Source of the DNA: Streptomyces sp. NBC_00236
GTDB taxonomy: Bacteria > Actinomycetota > Actinomycetes > Streptomycetales > Streptomycetaceae
Length of the DNA: 64,000 bases
Direction: 5' to 3'
Assembly (NCBI RefSeq): GCF_036195045.1
Contig: NZ_CP108100.1
Coordinates: 4,836,001-4,900,000, forward strand
Both the position numbers and the translations under genes were made by a program. Every line of letters starts with the position of its first letter. The first letter of the stretch is position 1. This document shows, piece by piece, positions 8,708-17,016 of this stretch. The notes beneath the pieces were generated by a model, which did no database searches, was not told the DNA's origin, and was given only the letters and a program-made list of their open reading frames with translations.

Positions 8708-9463
8708 TCAGTGGCGGTAGAAGATCCGGTCCGCGTACTCCGTCATCACGCGCCCGTTCCACTCGTGGCCCCCGTCGACGTTGCCCGACCGCAGCAGCGG
8801 CGGCTCGACGCCCCGCTCCAGCAGGTTCTCCGCCGCGGCGGCCATCATCGACTGCATGATCGCGCTGGTGACGACCGTCGACGCGGGGGCGAAGGGGGCC
8901 TCGATGCCGTCGACGTCCAGTTCGGCGTCGCCGATGGAGATCTTGCTGTCGAGGACGATGTCGCAGTGGTCCCGGAGGAATCCGCCCGAGCTGTGCCGGG
9001 AGCGGGTGCCTTCCGCGTACGCGACGGAGGTGACGCCGATGACCTTCAGGCCCAGCGCGCGGGCGTTCAGCGCCATCTCGACCGGCAGGGCGTTGCGGCC
9101 GGAGAGCGAGATGATCACGAGGACGTCGCCCGCCTTCGCCGGGCTGGAGTCGAGCACCGCGCCCGCGAGGCCGTCGACCCGCTCCAGGGCGGAGCCGAGG
9201 GTCGCCGGCATGACGTCGACGCCGAGGGTGCCGGGGACGGCCAGCACGTTCATCAGGGCGAGGCCGCCCGCACGGTAGACGACGTCCTGGGCGGCCAGCG
9301 AGGAGTGTCCGGCGCCGAAGGCGAAGAGCCTGCCGCCGGCCACGACGGTGTCGGCGATCGCGGCACCGGCGGCCGCGATGGAGCCGGACTCCTCGTCGCG
9401 CACCCGCTCCAGCAGGCCGATCGCTGCGTCGAAGAACTGACCGGCCAGCTTGCTTTCGCTCAT
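8708..9463 (-). CDS. SIS-domain sugar-phosphate protein (UPF0309 family)
   Basis: 251 residues. One SIS domain fills the protein: GGRLFAFGAGHSSLAAQDV provides the phosphosugar loop, and IISLSGRNALPVEMA the second Ser-rich loop. It resembles the MurQ-like and UPF0309 proteins that bind N-acetylated amino sugar phosphates. A DasR-like box lies 60-75 bp before the start codon, which would tie the gene to N-acetylglucosamine metabolism. It is divergent from dmdR1, and the CPT-like kinase gene follows downstream. Confidence 0.82.
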   Translation of the reverse strand: MSESKLAGQFFDAAIGLLERVRDEESGSIAAAGAAIADTVVAGGRLFAFGAGHSSLAAQDVVYRAGGLALMNVLAVPGTLGVDVMPATLGSALERVDGLAGAVLDSSPAKAGDVLVIISLSGRNALPVEMALNARALGLKVIGVTSVAYAEGTRSRHSSGGFLRDHCDIVLDSKISIGDAELDVDGIEAPFAPASTVVTSAIMQSMMAAAAENLLERGVEPPLLRSGNVDGGHEWNGRVMTEYADRIFYRH

Positions 9464-9523
9464 CGAGGAGGGCCTTTCCGGCGGAGTGGGGGGTGTGCGG
9501 GACGTCCTTGCCGCCGATCACGT

Positions 9524-9539
9524 TGCGGTCTGGACCAGT
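9524..9539. promoter_or_regulatory. DasR-responsive element (dre)-like site
   Basis: TGCGGTCTGGACCAGT resembles the dre consensus (W-S-TGGTCTAGACCA-S-W), keeping both GGTC and GACCA half-sites. It sits between the divergent SIS gene and dmdR1; a TTGACA in minus-strand orientation adjoins it at 9548-9543. DasR is the GlcNAc-responsive GntR regulator of streptomycetes. Confidence 0.55.
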
Positions 9540-9623
9540 GACATGTCAATACCGCACAGGCCGCTCCGGGCCCCGCGGGGACAGCTCCTTCGGACGGTGC
9601 GGCACGGTTGTCGGCGCTATGCG

Positions 9624-10223
9624 TCAGAATTGGACGAGGGCCAGCGCACGACTGCATCGAGGGGCACGAATGTCCGGACTGATCGACACGACGGAGATGT
9701 ATCTCCGCACCATCCTCGAACTCGAAGAGGAAGGCGTGGTCCCCATGCGCGCCCGGATCGCTGAACGGCTGGACCAGAGCGGTCCCACCGTCAGCCAGAC
9801 GGTGGCGCGAATGGAGCGCGACGGCCTTGTGCAGGTCGCGGGGGACCGGCACCTGGAGCTGACGGAGGAAGGGCGCCGGCTGGCGACCCGCGTGATGCGC
9901 AAGCACCGGCTCGCCGAGTGTCTGCTCGTCGACGTGATCGGCCTGGAGTGGGAGCAGGTCCACGCCGAGGCGTGCAGGTGGGAGCACGTGATGAGCGAGG
10001 CCGTGGAGCGGCGGGTGCTGGAGCTGCTGCGCCACCCGACGGAGTCCCCGTACGGGAATCCCATCCCGGGACTGGAGGAGCTGGGCGAGAAGGCCGAGGC
10101 CGACCCGTTCCTCGACGCGAGCATGGTCAGCCTGGCGGAGCTCGACCCGGGCGCCGACGGCAAGACCGTGGTGGTCCGCCGGATCGGTGAGCCGATCCAG
10201 ACGGACGCCCAGCTGATGTACAC
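9624..10223 (-). other. Open frame antiparallel to dmdR1 (possible adm counterpart)
   Basis: A 199-codon open frame, rich in Ser and Arg, lies opposite dmdR1. In S. coelicolor an antiparallel gene, adm, overlapping dmdR1 has been reported to be translated. This frame is in the right place, but long antisense frames are common in such GC-rich DNA and I see no domain in it, so the identification rests on position only. Confidence 0.25.
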
Positions 10224-10362
10224 GCTGCGACGGGCGGGCGTGCAGCCCGGTTCGGTGGTCAGCGTGACGCAGTCGCCCGGCGGAGTGCTGGTCGGCAGCA
10301 GCGGAGAGGCGGCGGAACTGGACGCGGAGGTCGCGTCGCACGTGTTCGTGGCGAAGCGCTGA
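9670..10362 (+). CDS. dmdR1: Iron-dependent repressor, DtxR/IdeR family (DmdR1)
   Basis: 230 residues, the usual length of streptomycete DmdR1. The N-terminal winged HTH (MSGLIDTTEMYLRTILELEEEG ... SGPTVSQTVARMERDGLV) is followed by the metal-binding/dimerisation segment with MRKHRLAECLLVDVIGLEW and HAEACRWEHVMS, and then a C-terminal SH3-like domain (VVVRRIGEPIQ ... LRRAGVQPGSVV). With Fe(II) bound it represses siderophore and iron-uptake genes. The start at 9670 follows GAGGGGC and fits the family N-terminus; the frame is open from 9493. I found no clear iron box in this window, so its targets lie elsewhere. Confidence 0.93.
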   Translation: MSGLIDTTEMYLRTILELEEEGVVPMRARIAERLDQSGPTVSQTVARMERDGLVQVAGDRHLELTEEGRRLATRVMRKHRLAECLLVDVIGLEWEQVHAEACRWEHVMSEAVERRVLELLRHPTESPYGNPIPGLEELGEKAEADPFLDASMVSLAELDPGADGKTVVVRRIGEPIQTDAQLMYTLRRAGVQPGSVVSVTQSPGGVLVGSSGEAAELDAEVASHVFVAKR

Positions 10363-11034
10363 ACAGGGCACGGTGCTCAGCAGTCCGGAAGGAGCGGGCG
10401 GCGCTGCATCGGGTGCGGCGTTGAACGTGGCGATGCTCGGAGGATGAGCAGGCGCCGAAGTGCGGGTGGCGGACGATCAGCGGTTGCTGACGTCCGTTTT
10501 CCGTTTTTCCGTCCGGAATCGCAGCGCCCGGACGGATCGCGTGCCAGTCTGTGGCTGAGGGATACCTGAGAGTGTCGGCCGTCTGGCCGCGCGGTCGGGG
10601 AGGGGAGCAGGGAATGCGCCCGTCGTACTGGCATGTCCGGCCTGCGCACCGGGAGAGGCTTCCTGTGGTCCCGCAGGCCCTGTCCGCGTACCGCGAGAGT
10701 GCTCCCGCGGTCCCGCGGGCCCGGTCCGTGCACGCGGCCGTGGCGAGCGGTCCTGAAATGGCGGATGGCCCCGGCGCCGCAAGGCGCCGGGGCCTGTCCT
10801 CCCCTGTCCCGACCTGGAGCCCCGAGCTCTCGAGGTCGGTTCCCGCGAGCCCTCATCCCCGAGTGACCCGCCTCCCGGAGAAGATCTCCCCGCCGTGGCC
10901 GACGTCAATCCTGAGAGGCGGTCACTCGAACGAGCGGTGTTGTGTGCCGGAACCCGGTTTTCGAATAAAGGTTCGATAGTCTGGCCGACGCGACCACATG
11001 GTGATCGAGGGACCAGAAGGGGGTGCCAGAACAG
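10363..11034. other. 672-bp gene-poor interval with one strong hairpin
   Basis: No convincing coding frame: the open frames here lack normal third-position bias and domains. The most notable element is the GCAA-loop hairpin at 10767-10794. An AT-richer patch at 10490-10515 and another at 10955-10980 may belong to promoters, the latter for the hydrolase gene starting at 11035. Confidence 0.4.
10767..10794. terminator. GCAA-tetraloop hairpin
   Basis: A perfect 12-bp stem GGCCCCGGCGCC / GGCGCCGGGGCC closed by a GCAA (GNRA) tetraloop. It is 405 bp past the dmdR1 stop, so it may end a longer 3' transcript or an unannotated small RNA in this interval. Confidence 0.55.
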
Positions 11035-11979
11035 ATGGTGCGGCGCATCGATGTGACCGGAACCGACGGCGTACGCCTCGCGGCCTGGGAGTTCGCGGAT
11101 CCGCCCAAGGGGCGCGGGGAAGCGGAGCGCCCCGGAGGTGTCTTACTGCTCCACGGGCTGATGGGCCGGGCCTCGCACTGGGCCTCCACCGCCCGCTGGC
11201 TCGCCGAGCGGCACCGCGCGGTCGGCCTCGACCAGCGCGGACACGGCCGCAGCGAGAAACCGGCCGAGGGTCCGTACACCCGCGAGGCGTACGTCGCCGA
11301 CGCGGAAGCCGCGATCGAACAGCTCGGCCTCGCCCCCGTCACCCTCGTCGGGCACTCGATGGGAGCGCTCACCGCCTGGCAGCTCGCCGCGAAGCGCCCC
11401 GACCTCGTCCGGGCCCTGGTCATCTGCGACATGCGGGCCTCCGCGCTGGGCGCGGCCTCGCAGCGGGAGTGGGAGGACTGGTTCAGGTCCTGGCCGCTTC
11501 CGTTCGCCACCCTGTCCGACGTACGGAAGTGGTTCGGCGAGGACGACCCCTGGGTGGAACGGCCCAATCCGGCCCGCGGTGAGTTCTTCGCCGAGGTCAT
11601 GGCCGAGCGGGCCGACGGATGGCGGCCCGTCTTCTCCCGCCGGCAGATGCTCCGGTCCCGCGCCACCTGGGTCCACGACGCGCACTGGGAGGAGCTGGCC
11701 CAGGTCCGCTGCCCGACCCTGGTCCTCCGCGGCCTCGACGGCGAGCTGGGGAGGGCCGAGGCCCAGGAGATGGTCCGGGTGCTGCCCCGCGGGCAGTACG
11801 CGGAGGTGGCCGACGCCGGACACCTCGTCCACTACGACCGGCCCGAGGGCTGGCGCGCCGCGGTCGAACCCTTCCTGGAGCAGCTCGCCGAGGACGTCCG
11901 GGACGACCGGGAACCGGCGGCTCCCCGGGGCCCCGGGGCGGAGCCCGCCCGGTCCGTCCCGCCCGTCACCCCTTGCTGA
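11035..11979 (+). CDS. Alpha/beta-fold hydrolase
   Basis: 314 residues from the ATG at 11035. HGLMGRASHW gives the oxyanion region, GHSMGALTAW carries the nucleophile Ser in a GxSxG elbow, RCPTLVLRGLDGELG the acid strand and DAGHLVHYDRPEGW the catalytic His. The substrate is unknown; the family includes esterases, lactonases and dehalogenases. AAGGGGG lies 11 nt before this ATG, which favours it over the GTG at 11023, where the ribosome binding site would touch the codon. The 3' end overlaps the convergent ABC permease gene by 14 bp. The Pro/Arg-rich last 25 residues are probably disordered. Confidence 0.85.
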   Translation: MVRRIDVTGTDGVRLAAWEFADPPKGRGEAERPGGVLLLHGLMGRASHWASTARWLAERHRAVGLDQRGHGRSEKPAEGPYTREAYVADAEAAIEQLGLAPVTLVGHSMGALTAWQLAAKRPDLVRALVICDMRASALGAASQREWEDWFRSWPLPFATLSDVRKWFGEDDPWVERPNPARGEFFAEVMAERADGWRPVFSRRQMLRSRATWVHDAHWEELAQVRCPTLVLRGLDGELGRAEAQEMVRVLPRGQYAEVADAGHLVHYDRPEGWRAAVEPFLEQLAEDVRDDREPAAPRGPGAEPARSVPPVTPC

Positions 11980-13618
11980 CCGCCGTCAGGATCTCCGGCA
12001 GCCGGTCCGCCGTGCGGGGCGCGGCGACCCGCACCCCTGCCCAGGCGATCAGGGCCCCGTAGCCGGCCCCCAGCGGCAGCAGGAGCCACAGCCAGGTCTC
12101 CGCGTCGCCGAGATGCAGCCAGACCGTCAGGCCGATCACGGGGGAGCACAGCAGCGCCGCCGAGACCATGCCGCCGAAGATCGAGATCCAGGCGAGCCCG
12201 GCCTGCCCGGGCGCCACGTTCTTGAACGCACCGTCCTGCGGGATCGAGTACGGGAAGTTCGCCGAGGCCACCGCACCCGTGGCCAGCATCGCGCCCAGCA
12301 GCGCGAACGACAGCCCCATGACCTCCGGCAGTGCCCCCCAGTCCCCGAGCACCGCCGCCGTCAGGACCGTCACCAGAACCGTGTACGGCAGGGTGATCAG
12401 CAACAGGGCCAGCGCCCGCGCCCGCAGTTCCAGATACGCGTCACGGGTCGAGGAGATCGTCAGCGCCACCATCCAGAACGCCGAGGTGTCCTGCCCGAAC
12501 TGGTTGTACATCTGGATGCCGAGCATCCCGGCGCCGAAGCACGCGAAGTACAACGACCCCGTGCCCTGGAGGGCGTTGAACAGCGGCACGATCAGCCCGA
12601 TCGCCAGCGCCGTCACCCAGGCGGCCTTGGTCTTCGGGTCCCGGGCGACGTACCGCAGGCTGCGCTGCATCACCGTGCCGGTGCGGCCCTCGGGGAACAG
12701 CGCCCAGAAGCCGGAGCCGTCCGTGCCGGACTTCGTACCGGCCGGTTCGGCGGCGGAGAGCGTCGAGCCGTCGGGCTCCGTCATCAGCCTCTCCAGGCTG
12801 CGCCGCCACAGCACCAGCAGCAGGACGAGTGCGGCCGCGGAGAGGAGGAGTTGCACGGCGGCCCGCCCGTACGCCCCCTGGGACGCGGAGTCCACCGAGC
12901 CGATCGCCGAGGCCGGCGGCAGCCAGCGCACCACGTCCGCCGCCGGGTCGAGTGCGGAGAGCCCGCCGGCCTGACCGAGCCGCTGGACACCGAAGTTGAC
13001 GCCCTGGATCCCGACCGCGATCACGAGCCCGCTGAGCACCGCGAGATCGCGGCCCTTGCGCGAGGTCAGCAGCCGGGTGTTGGCCGTGGCGACGGCCCGC
13101 GCCAGCGCCACGCAGACCAGCAGGGTCAGCGGGGCCGCGAGGACGGCGAAGACCACCGCGCCCGCCCCGTGCACCAGCGCGGTCACCGATCCGGCCGCCA
13201 GGCACAGCGTGAACAGCGGGCCGATGCCGACCAGCGACGACACCAGGAGCGCGGTGATCAGGGGCCGGGGCCGCAGCGGAAGCATCACGAGGCGGCTCGG
13301 GTCGAGGGTCTCGTCGCCGGCGGCGAAGAAGAGCGGCATCACGGCCCAGCCGACCGCCAGGACCGCGGCCAGCAGCACGACGAGGGAACCCGCGTGGGCG
13401 TTGCCGCGCAGCGCGATCAGCCCGACCAGCTGTCCCAGGGCGATCAGCAGGGTCGCGACGACGGAGGCGATGTACACGGCCCGGCGGCCGGCCGACTGCC
13501 GCAGCCCGTTGCGGAGCAGGGCGAGCTTCAGCCGTACGAGAACGGGCACCAGCTCCGTGCCGCCCGGCGGGCGGCCTGCGCGGGGGCCCGAGGCGGCCGG
13601 GGCGTCGAGCACGCTCAT
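11966..13618 (-). CDS. ABC transporter permease
   Basis: 550 residues with about ten to twelve hydrophobic segments, for example AVYIASVVATLLIALGQLVG, SLVVLLAAVLAVGWAVMPLFF and the C-terminal LWLLLPLGAGYGALIAWAGV. It overlaps the upstream ATPase gene by 4 bp (ATGA), so the two are translationally coupled and form one transporter, most likely an exporter since no binding protein is present. The cargo is unknown. Confidence 0.82.
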   Translation of the reverse strand: MSVLDAPAASGPRAGRPPGGTELVPVLVRLKLALLRNGLRQSAGRRAVYIASVVATLLIALGQLVGLIALRGNAHAGSLVVLLAAVLAVGWAVMPLFFAAGDETLDPSRLVMLPLRPRPLITALLVSSLVGIGPLFTLCLAAGSVTALVHGAGAVVFAVLAAPLTLLVCVALARAVATANTRLLTSRKGRDLAVLSGLVIAVGIQGVNFGVQRLGQAGGLSALDPAADVVRWLPPASAIGSVDSASQGAYGRAAVQLLLSAAALVLLLVLWRRSLERLMTEPDGSTLSAAEPAGTKSGTDGSGFWALFPEGRTGTVMQRSLRYVARDPKTKAAWVTALAIGLIVPLFNALQGTGSLYFACFGAGMLGIQMYNQFGQDTSAFWMVALTISSTRDAYLELRARALALLLITLPYTVLVTVLTAAVLGDWGALPEVMGLSFALLGAMLATGAVASANFPYSIPQDGAFKNVAPGQAGLAWISIFGGMVSAALLCSPVIGLTVWLHLGDAETWLWLLLPLGAGYGALIAWAGVRVAAPRTADRLPEILTAVSKG

Positions 13619-14442
13619 CGGGCACCGCCGAGCCAGTCGAGGGCGGCGCTGTCGTCGCGGTCGCCCGCGCCGACGAGTTCCAGGAAGGCGTTCTGCAGCG
13701 AGGACGCGTCGCCGCGGACCTCGGCGAGGGTGCCCTGGGCGCGGATGGTGCCCGCCGCCATGACGGCCACCCAGTCGCAGAGCGACTCGACGAGTTCCAT
13801 CACATGGCTGGAGAAGACGACGGTGGCCCCCGAGCGGGTGTAGCGCTCCAGCACCCCGCGGATGGTCTGCGCCGACACCGGGTCGACGCCTTCGAACGGC
13901 TCGTCCAGGAACAGCACTTCGGGGTTGTGCAGCAGTGCGGCGGCGAGCCCGATCTTCTTGCGCATGCCCGTCGAGTAGTCGATGACCAGTTTGTGCTGGG
14001 CGCCCGCCAGGTCCAGGACGTCCAGCAGCTGAGTGGCCCTGCTGTCCACCTCCTCGCCGGGCAGACCGCGCAACCGGCCGGTGTAGGCGAGGAGTTCACG
14101 CCCCGAGAGACGTTCGAAGAGCCGCAGCCCCTCGGGCAGGACGCCGATGCGGGACTTCACCTCGACCGGGTCGCGCCAGACGTCACGGCCGCCGATCTCG
14201 ATCCGGCCCAGGTCCGGGCGGAGCAGACCGGTGACCATGGACAGGGTGGTGGTCTTGCCGGCGCCGTTGGGACCCACCAGCCCGATGAACTTGCCCGCGG
14301 GCAGCACCAGATCGATCCCGGCGACCGCGGTGTGTTCGCCGAACCGTTTCCACAGCCCTTCCACCCGTACCGCGGGCGTTTCCGCCCGTACGCCGGGCCT
14401 GACGGCCCGGTCGGCGTTGTCGCTGTCTGTCCGGTCCGGCAT
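13615..14442 (-). CDS. ABC transporter ATP-binding protein
   Basis: 275 residues. Walker A is GPNGAGKTT, the Q-loop region VGVLPEGLRLFERLSG, the signature STGMRKKIGLA and Walker B VLFLDEPFEGVD, with the switch His in SSHVMELVE. This is the CcmA/drug-exporter-type ABC fold with an N-terminal extension of about 20 residues. The start at 14442 is the ATG before PDRTDSDN; the longer open frame upstream has no similarity. Its stop overlaps the permease start (ATGA). Confidence 0.88.
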   Translation of the reverse strand: MPDRTDSDNADRAVRPGVRAETPAVRVEGLWKRFGEHTAVAGIDLVLPAGKFIGLVGPNGAGKTTTLSMVTGLLRPDLGRIEIGGRDVWRDPVEVKSRIGVLPEGLRLFERLSGRELLAYTGRLRGLPGEEVDSRATQLLDVLDLAGAQHKLVIDYSTGMRKKIGLAAALLHNPEVLFLDEPFEGVDPVSAQTIRGVLERYTRSGATVVFSSHVMELVESLCDWVAVMAAGTIRAQGTLAEVRGDASSLQNAFLELVGAGDRDDSAALDWLGGAR

Positions 14443-14480
14443 GCTGCACGCCCTTCGAAGTCCCCGTACTTGGGGACACC

Positions 14481-15158
14481 CTACGAAAGGCGCCCCCGCG
14501 CGTCGGCGGCTTCGCGCCCGCAGGCGTACGCGAGCGGGCTGATGAGCTCGTCCACCTCGGGCAGCCAGCGGTTGGCGGTGGAAGGACTGCGGGCCCACTG
14601 CACCACCCCGGTGCCGCCGACACGGGTCGGCGGGGCGGCGAGGTAGTGGCCCTCGCCCAGTCCGCGCAGACCGATGGCCCCCGCGTCCCAGCCGATCCTC
14701 CGGACAAGGGCGTCGGCCTTGGCGGCGGCGCCCGGCAGGACGAAGAACTGCATCCGGCGGTCGGGGGTGCGGGTGACCGGGCCGAGCGGCAGGCTCATCC
14801 GCTCCATCCGGGCCAGCGCCAGGAAGCCCGCCGACTCCGGTACGTCGATCGCGTCGAAGGCGCGTCCGGTCGGCAGCAGGATCGAGGAACGGGGGTGCTG
14901 GGACCACATCCGGCGGGCCGCCGCACCGCTGCCGGTGGCCCGGCCCGCCCAGTCGGCCCGGGTCGGGTGGGCGCCGGGCGCCGCGCAGGCCGCCTCGCCG
15001 CACGAGCACCGTTCCGTGCCGCCGGCCGGCTCCAGCCAGGTGCCCGGGCACACGTCCCAGTGCCGCTCCTCCGCGTACCGCACCGCGGCGTCGAGCAGCT
15101 GCTCGGCTCGCTGCTGGGGGATCTGTGCGGCTTCCATGACTCCGATGGGCTTTTCCAC
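14481..15158 (-). CDS. Bifunctional DNA primase/polymerase (prim-pol) domain protein
   Basis: 225 residues from the GTG at 15158 (MEKPIGVMEAAQ). The layout resembles the prim-pol domain family: a helical start, YAEERHWDVCPGTWLEP, a small CSCGEAACAAPGAHPTRADW cluster that may hold zinc, then ILLPTGRAFDAIDVPE as the metal-site strand. No helicase domain is attached, unlike plasmid replication proteins, so it is probably a stand-alone chromosomal homologue of unknown role. An ATG at 15137 with CGGAG before it is an alternative start. It is divergent from the XRE/TPR regulator. Confidence 0.65.
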   Translation of the reverse strand: MEKPIGVMEAAQIPQQRAEQLLDAAVRYAEERHWDVCPGTWLEPAGGTERCSCGEAACAAPGAHPTRADWAGRATGSGAAARRMWSQHPRSSILLPTGRAFDAIDVPESAGFLALARMERMSLPLGPVTRTPDRRMQFFVLPGAAAKADALVRRIGWDAGAIGLRGLGEGHYLAAPPTRVGGTGVVQWARSPSTANRWLPEVDELISPLAYACGREAADARGRLS

Positions 15159-15414
15159 GCACAGCACAACTCCCGCCGCCACCTGGGGTTACGGGCGTGG
15201 CGGCGCGGTTACGGTCCAACGCTTCCGCATGTGGGGCGCACTGGTGCACGGGTGGGGGCGCGCGGGAGGGACGTGGGCGGTGGGCGGGTAGCCACATACC
15301 GGAGATCCGGCACAGTTCGTTCGGCATCCTAGGGCGCGTGCCGGGAGGAAAGGGCGGAGACAGCTCAAAAGTGACCAACACGATGAATCGGCGAATTTCT
15401 CAGGCATATGTCGG

Positions 15415-15439
15415 GCAGTGATCCTTTACCGATCACTGC
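15415..15439. promoter_or_regulatory. Palindrome upstream of the XRE/TPR regulator (candidate operator)
   Basis: A perfect 9-bp inverted repeat, GCAGTGATC and GATCACTGC, separated by 7 bp (CTTTACC). It lies just before the CAGGGGGA ribosome binding site of the gene at 15458, where a bound protein would block transcription, so autoregulation is a reasonable guess. Confidence 0.45.
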
Positions 15440-15457
15440 GGCCTCAGGGGGACACAC

Positions 15458-16840
15458 ATGGCAGCCAGGCCTCTCGTCGCACGCCAGCCGAACGAACGGC
15501 TCCAGGCGCTCATTCAGGAAGCCGGATGCTCCAACGCGGGCCTCAGCCGCCGCGTCAACATGGTCGGGGCCGAGCGCGGGCTCGACCTCCGTTACGACAA
15601 GACCTCCGTGGCCCGCTGGCTGCGCGGGCAGCAACCACGCGGCAGGGCACCGGGCATCATCGCCGAGGCGCTCGGCCGCAAGCTCGGCCGTACGGTCACG
15701 ATCGACGAGATCGGCATGGCCAACGGCAAGAACCTGGCCTCCGGCGTCGGCCTGCAGTTCGCCCCGACGGTGGTCGGGGCGATCGAGCAGGTCTGCGAGC
15801 TGTGGCGCAGCGACGTCGGCCGCCGCGACTTCCTGTCCGGTTCCGCGGTCGCGTCCTCGGCACTGGTCGAGCCCAGCCGGGACTGGCTGATCACCGGCGC
15901 GGACCCGCAGGTGGCGCGGGTGGCCGGGGCCCGGGTCGGGATGCCGGACGTCGAGGCGGTGCGGGCGACGACGGCGGCGCTGGTCGACCTGGACCACCGC
16001 TTCGGCAGCGGCCATGTGCGGCCGGTTCTGGTGCACTACCTGAACAGCGTGGTCTCCGGGCTGCTCTCGGGGGCGTACCGCGAATCGACCGGGCGGCAGC
16101 TGTTCGCCGCGGTGGCGCGGCTCACCGAGCTCGCCGGGTACATGGCGATCGACACGGGCCAGCCGGGCCTCGCCCAGCGCTACTACATCCAGGCGCTGCG
16201 CCTCGCCCAGGCGGCGGGCGACCGGGCCTACGGGGGCTATGTGCTGGCCGCCTCGATGAGTCATCTCGCGGCCCAGCTCGGCAATCCGCGGGAGATCGCC
16301 CAGCTGGCCAGGGCGGCGCAGGAGGGAGCGCGCGGCAGGGTGACGCCTCGGGCGGAGGCGATGTTCTACGCGGCGGAGGCGCGCGGCCACGCGCTGCTCG
16401 GGGACGCCCGTACCACGCAGGTGGTGGCCGGCCGGGCGCTGACGGCGCTGGAGCAGGCCGATCCGGACAGCGGGGACGATCCCGACTGGATCACACACTT
16501 CGACCACGCCTATCTCGCCGACGAGTTGGCGCACTGCCACCGTGACCTCGGCCAGGCGGAGGCGGCCGCGCGCCGGGCGAAGGAGGCCCTGGGCGGCCTT
16601 CCGGAGTCCCGCGCCCGCCGCCGCGGCATCGGCCTGGCCCTGCTGGCCGCGGCGCAGGTGCAGCTGCGCGAGGTGGAGCAGGCCTGTCACACCGGGACGC
16701 GGGCGATGGAGCTGCTGGGCACGGTGCGCTCCAGCCGGGGCACGGAGTATCTGGACGACCTGCAACAGCGCCTCGTGCCGTACGGGGACGAGCCCGCGGT
16801 ACGGGAGTTCGGCGCCCGCCTGGAGCTCCAGGCGGCCTGA
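15458..16840 (+). CDS. XRE-family HTH regulator with TPR repeats
   Basis: 460 residues. The N-terminal 90 residues form an HTH-like domain (NERLQALIQEAGCSNAGLSR, then DKTSVARWLRGQQPRGRAPG). After a linker with the twin-Arg-like GRRDFLSGSAVASSAL come helical repeats from about 140 to the end, typical TPR pairs such as AQRYYIQALRLAQAAGDRAYGG and DLGQAEAAARRAKEALGGLP. Streptomycetes have many such proteins, some of which (the Nsd group) repress antibiotic production and development; no orthology is claimed. A palindrome lies directly upstream. TPR domains in this family may sense peptides. Confidence 0.82.
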   Translation: MAARPLVARQPNERLQALIQEAGCSNAGLSRRVNMVGAERGLDLRYDKTSVARWLRGQQPRGRAPGIIAEALGRKLGRTVTIDEIGMANGKNLASGVGLQFAPTVVGAIEQVCELWRSDVGRRDFLSGSAVASSALVEPSRDWLITGADPQVARVAGARVGMPDVEAVRATTAALVDLDHRFGSGHVRPVLVHYLNSVVSGLLSGAYRESTGRQLFAAVARLTELAGYMAIDTGQPGLAQRYYIQALRLAQAAGDRAYGGYVLAASMSHLAAQLGNPREIAQLARAAQEGARGRVTPRAEAMFYAAEARGHALLGDARTTQVVAGRALTALEQADPDSGDDPDWITHFDHAYLADELAHCHRDLGQAEAAARRAKEALGGLPESRARRRGIGLALLAAAQVQLREVEQACHTGTRAMELLGTVRSSRGTEYLDDLQQRLVPYGDEPAVREFGARLELQAA

Positions 16841-17016
16841 GGGGAGGACGCGTCCGGACCTGCGGTGCACGGGCGCCCCCTTAACTGCGTCGTGAGGGCG
16901 CTGGGCGTTACAGCCCGTGTGAAGGGGTCGTGAGTGACAACACGCGCTTGGCGAACGGCAGGGACCACCCGATAGCGTGAGCCGACGATTCCATAGGTTC
17001 ACACGTAGGAGTCCCG

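Noticed and set aside
6986..9541. An 851-codon open frame on the plus strand across the PAS, CPT-like and SIS genes
   Set aside because: It is antisense or frame-shifted to genes with clear domains, has Arg/Gly/Ala-rich composition typical of GC-rich shadow frames and crosses real intergenic regions.
10551..10979. A 142-codon plus-strand frame in the gap after dmdR1
   Set aside because: It runs through the GCAA hairpin, has no ribosome binding site and no protein-like pattern.
11579..13843. A 754-codon plus-strand frame opposite the ABC transporter genes
   Set aside because: Both opposite genes have full family motifs; the frame shows no domain and is His/Arg/Gln-biased as expected for a reverse complement of coding DNA.
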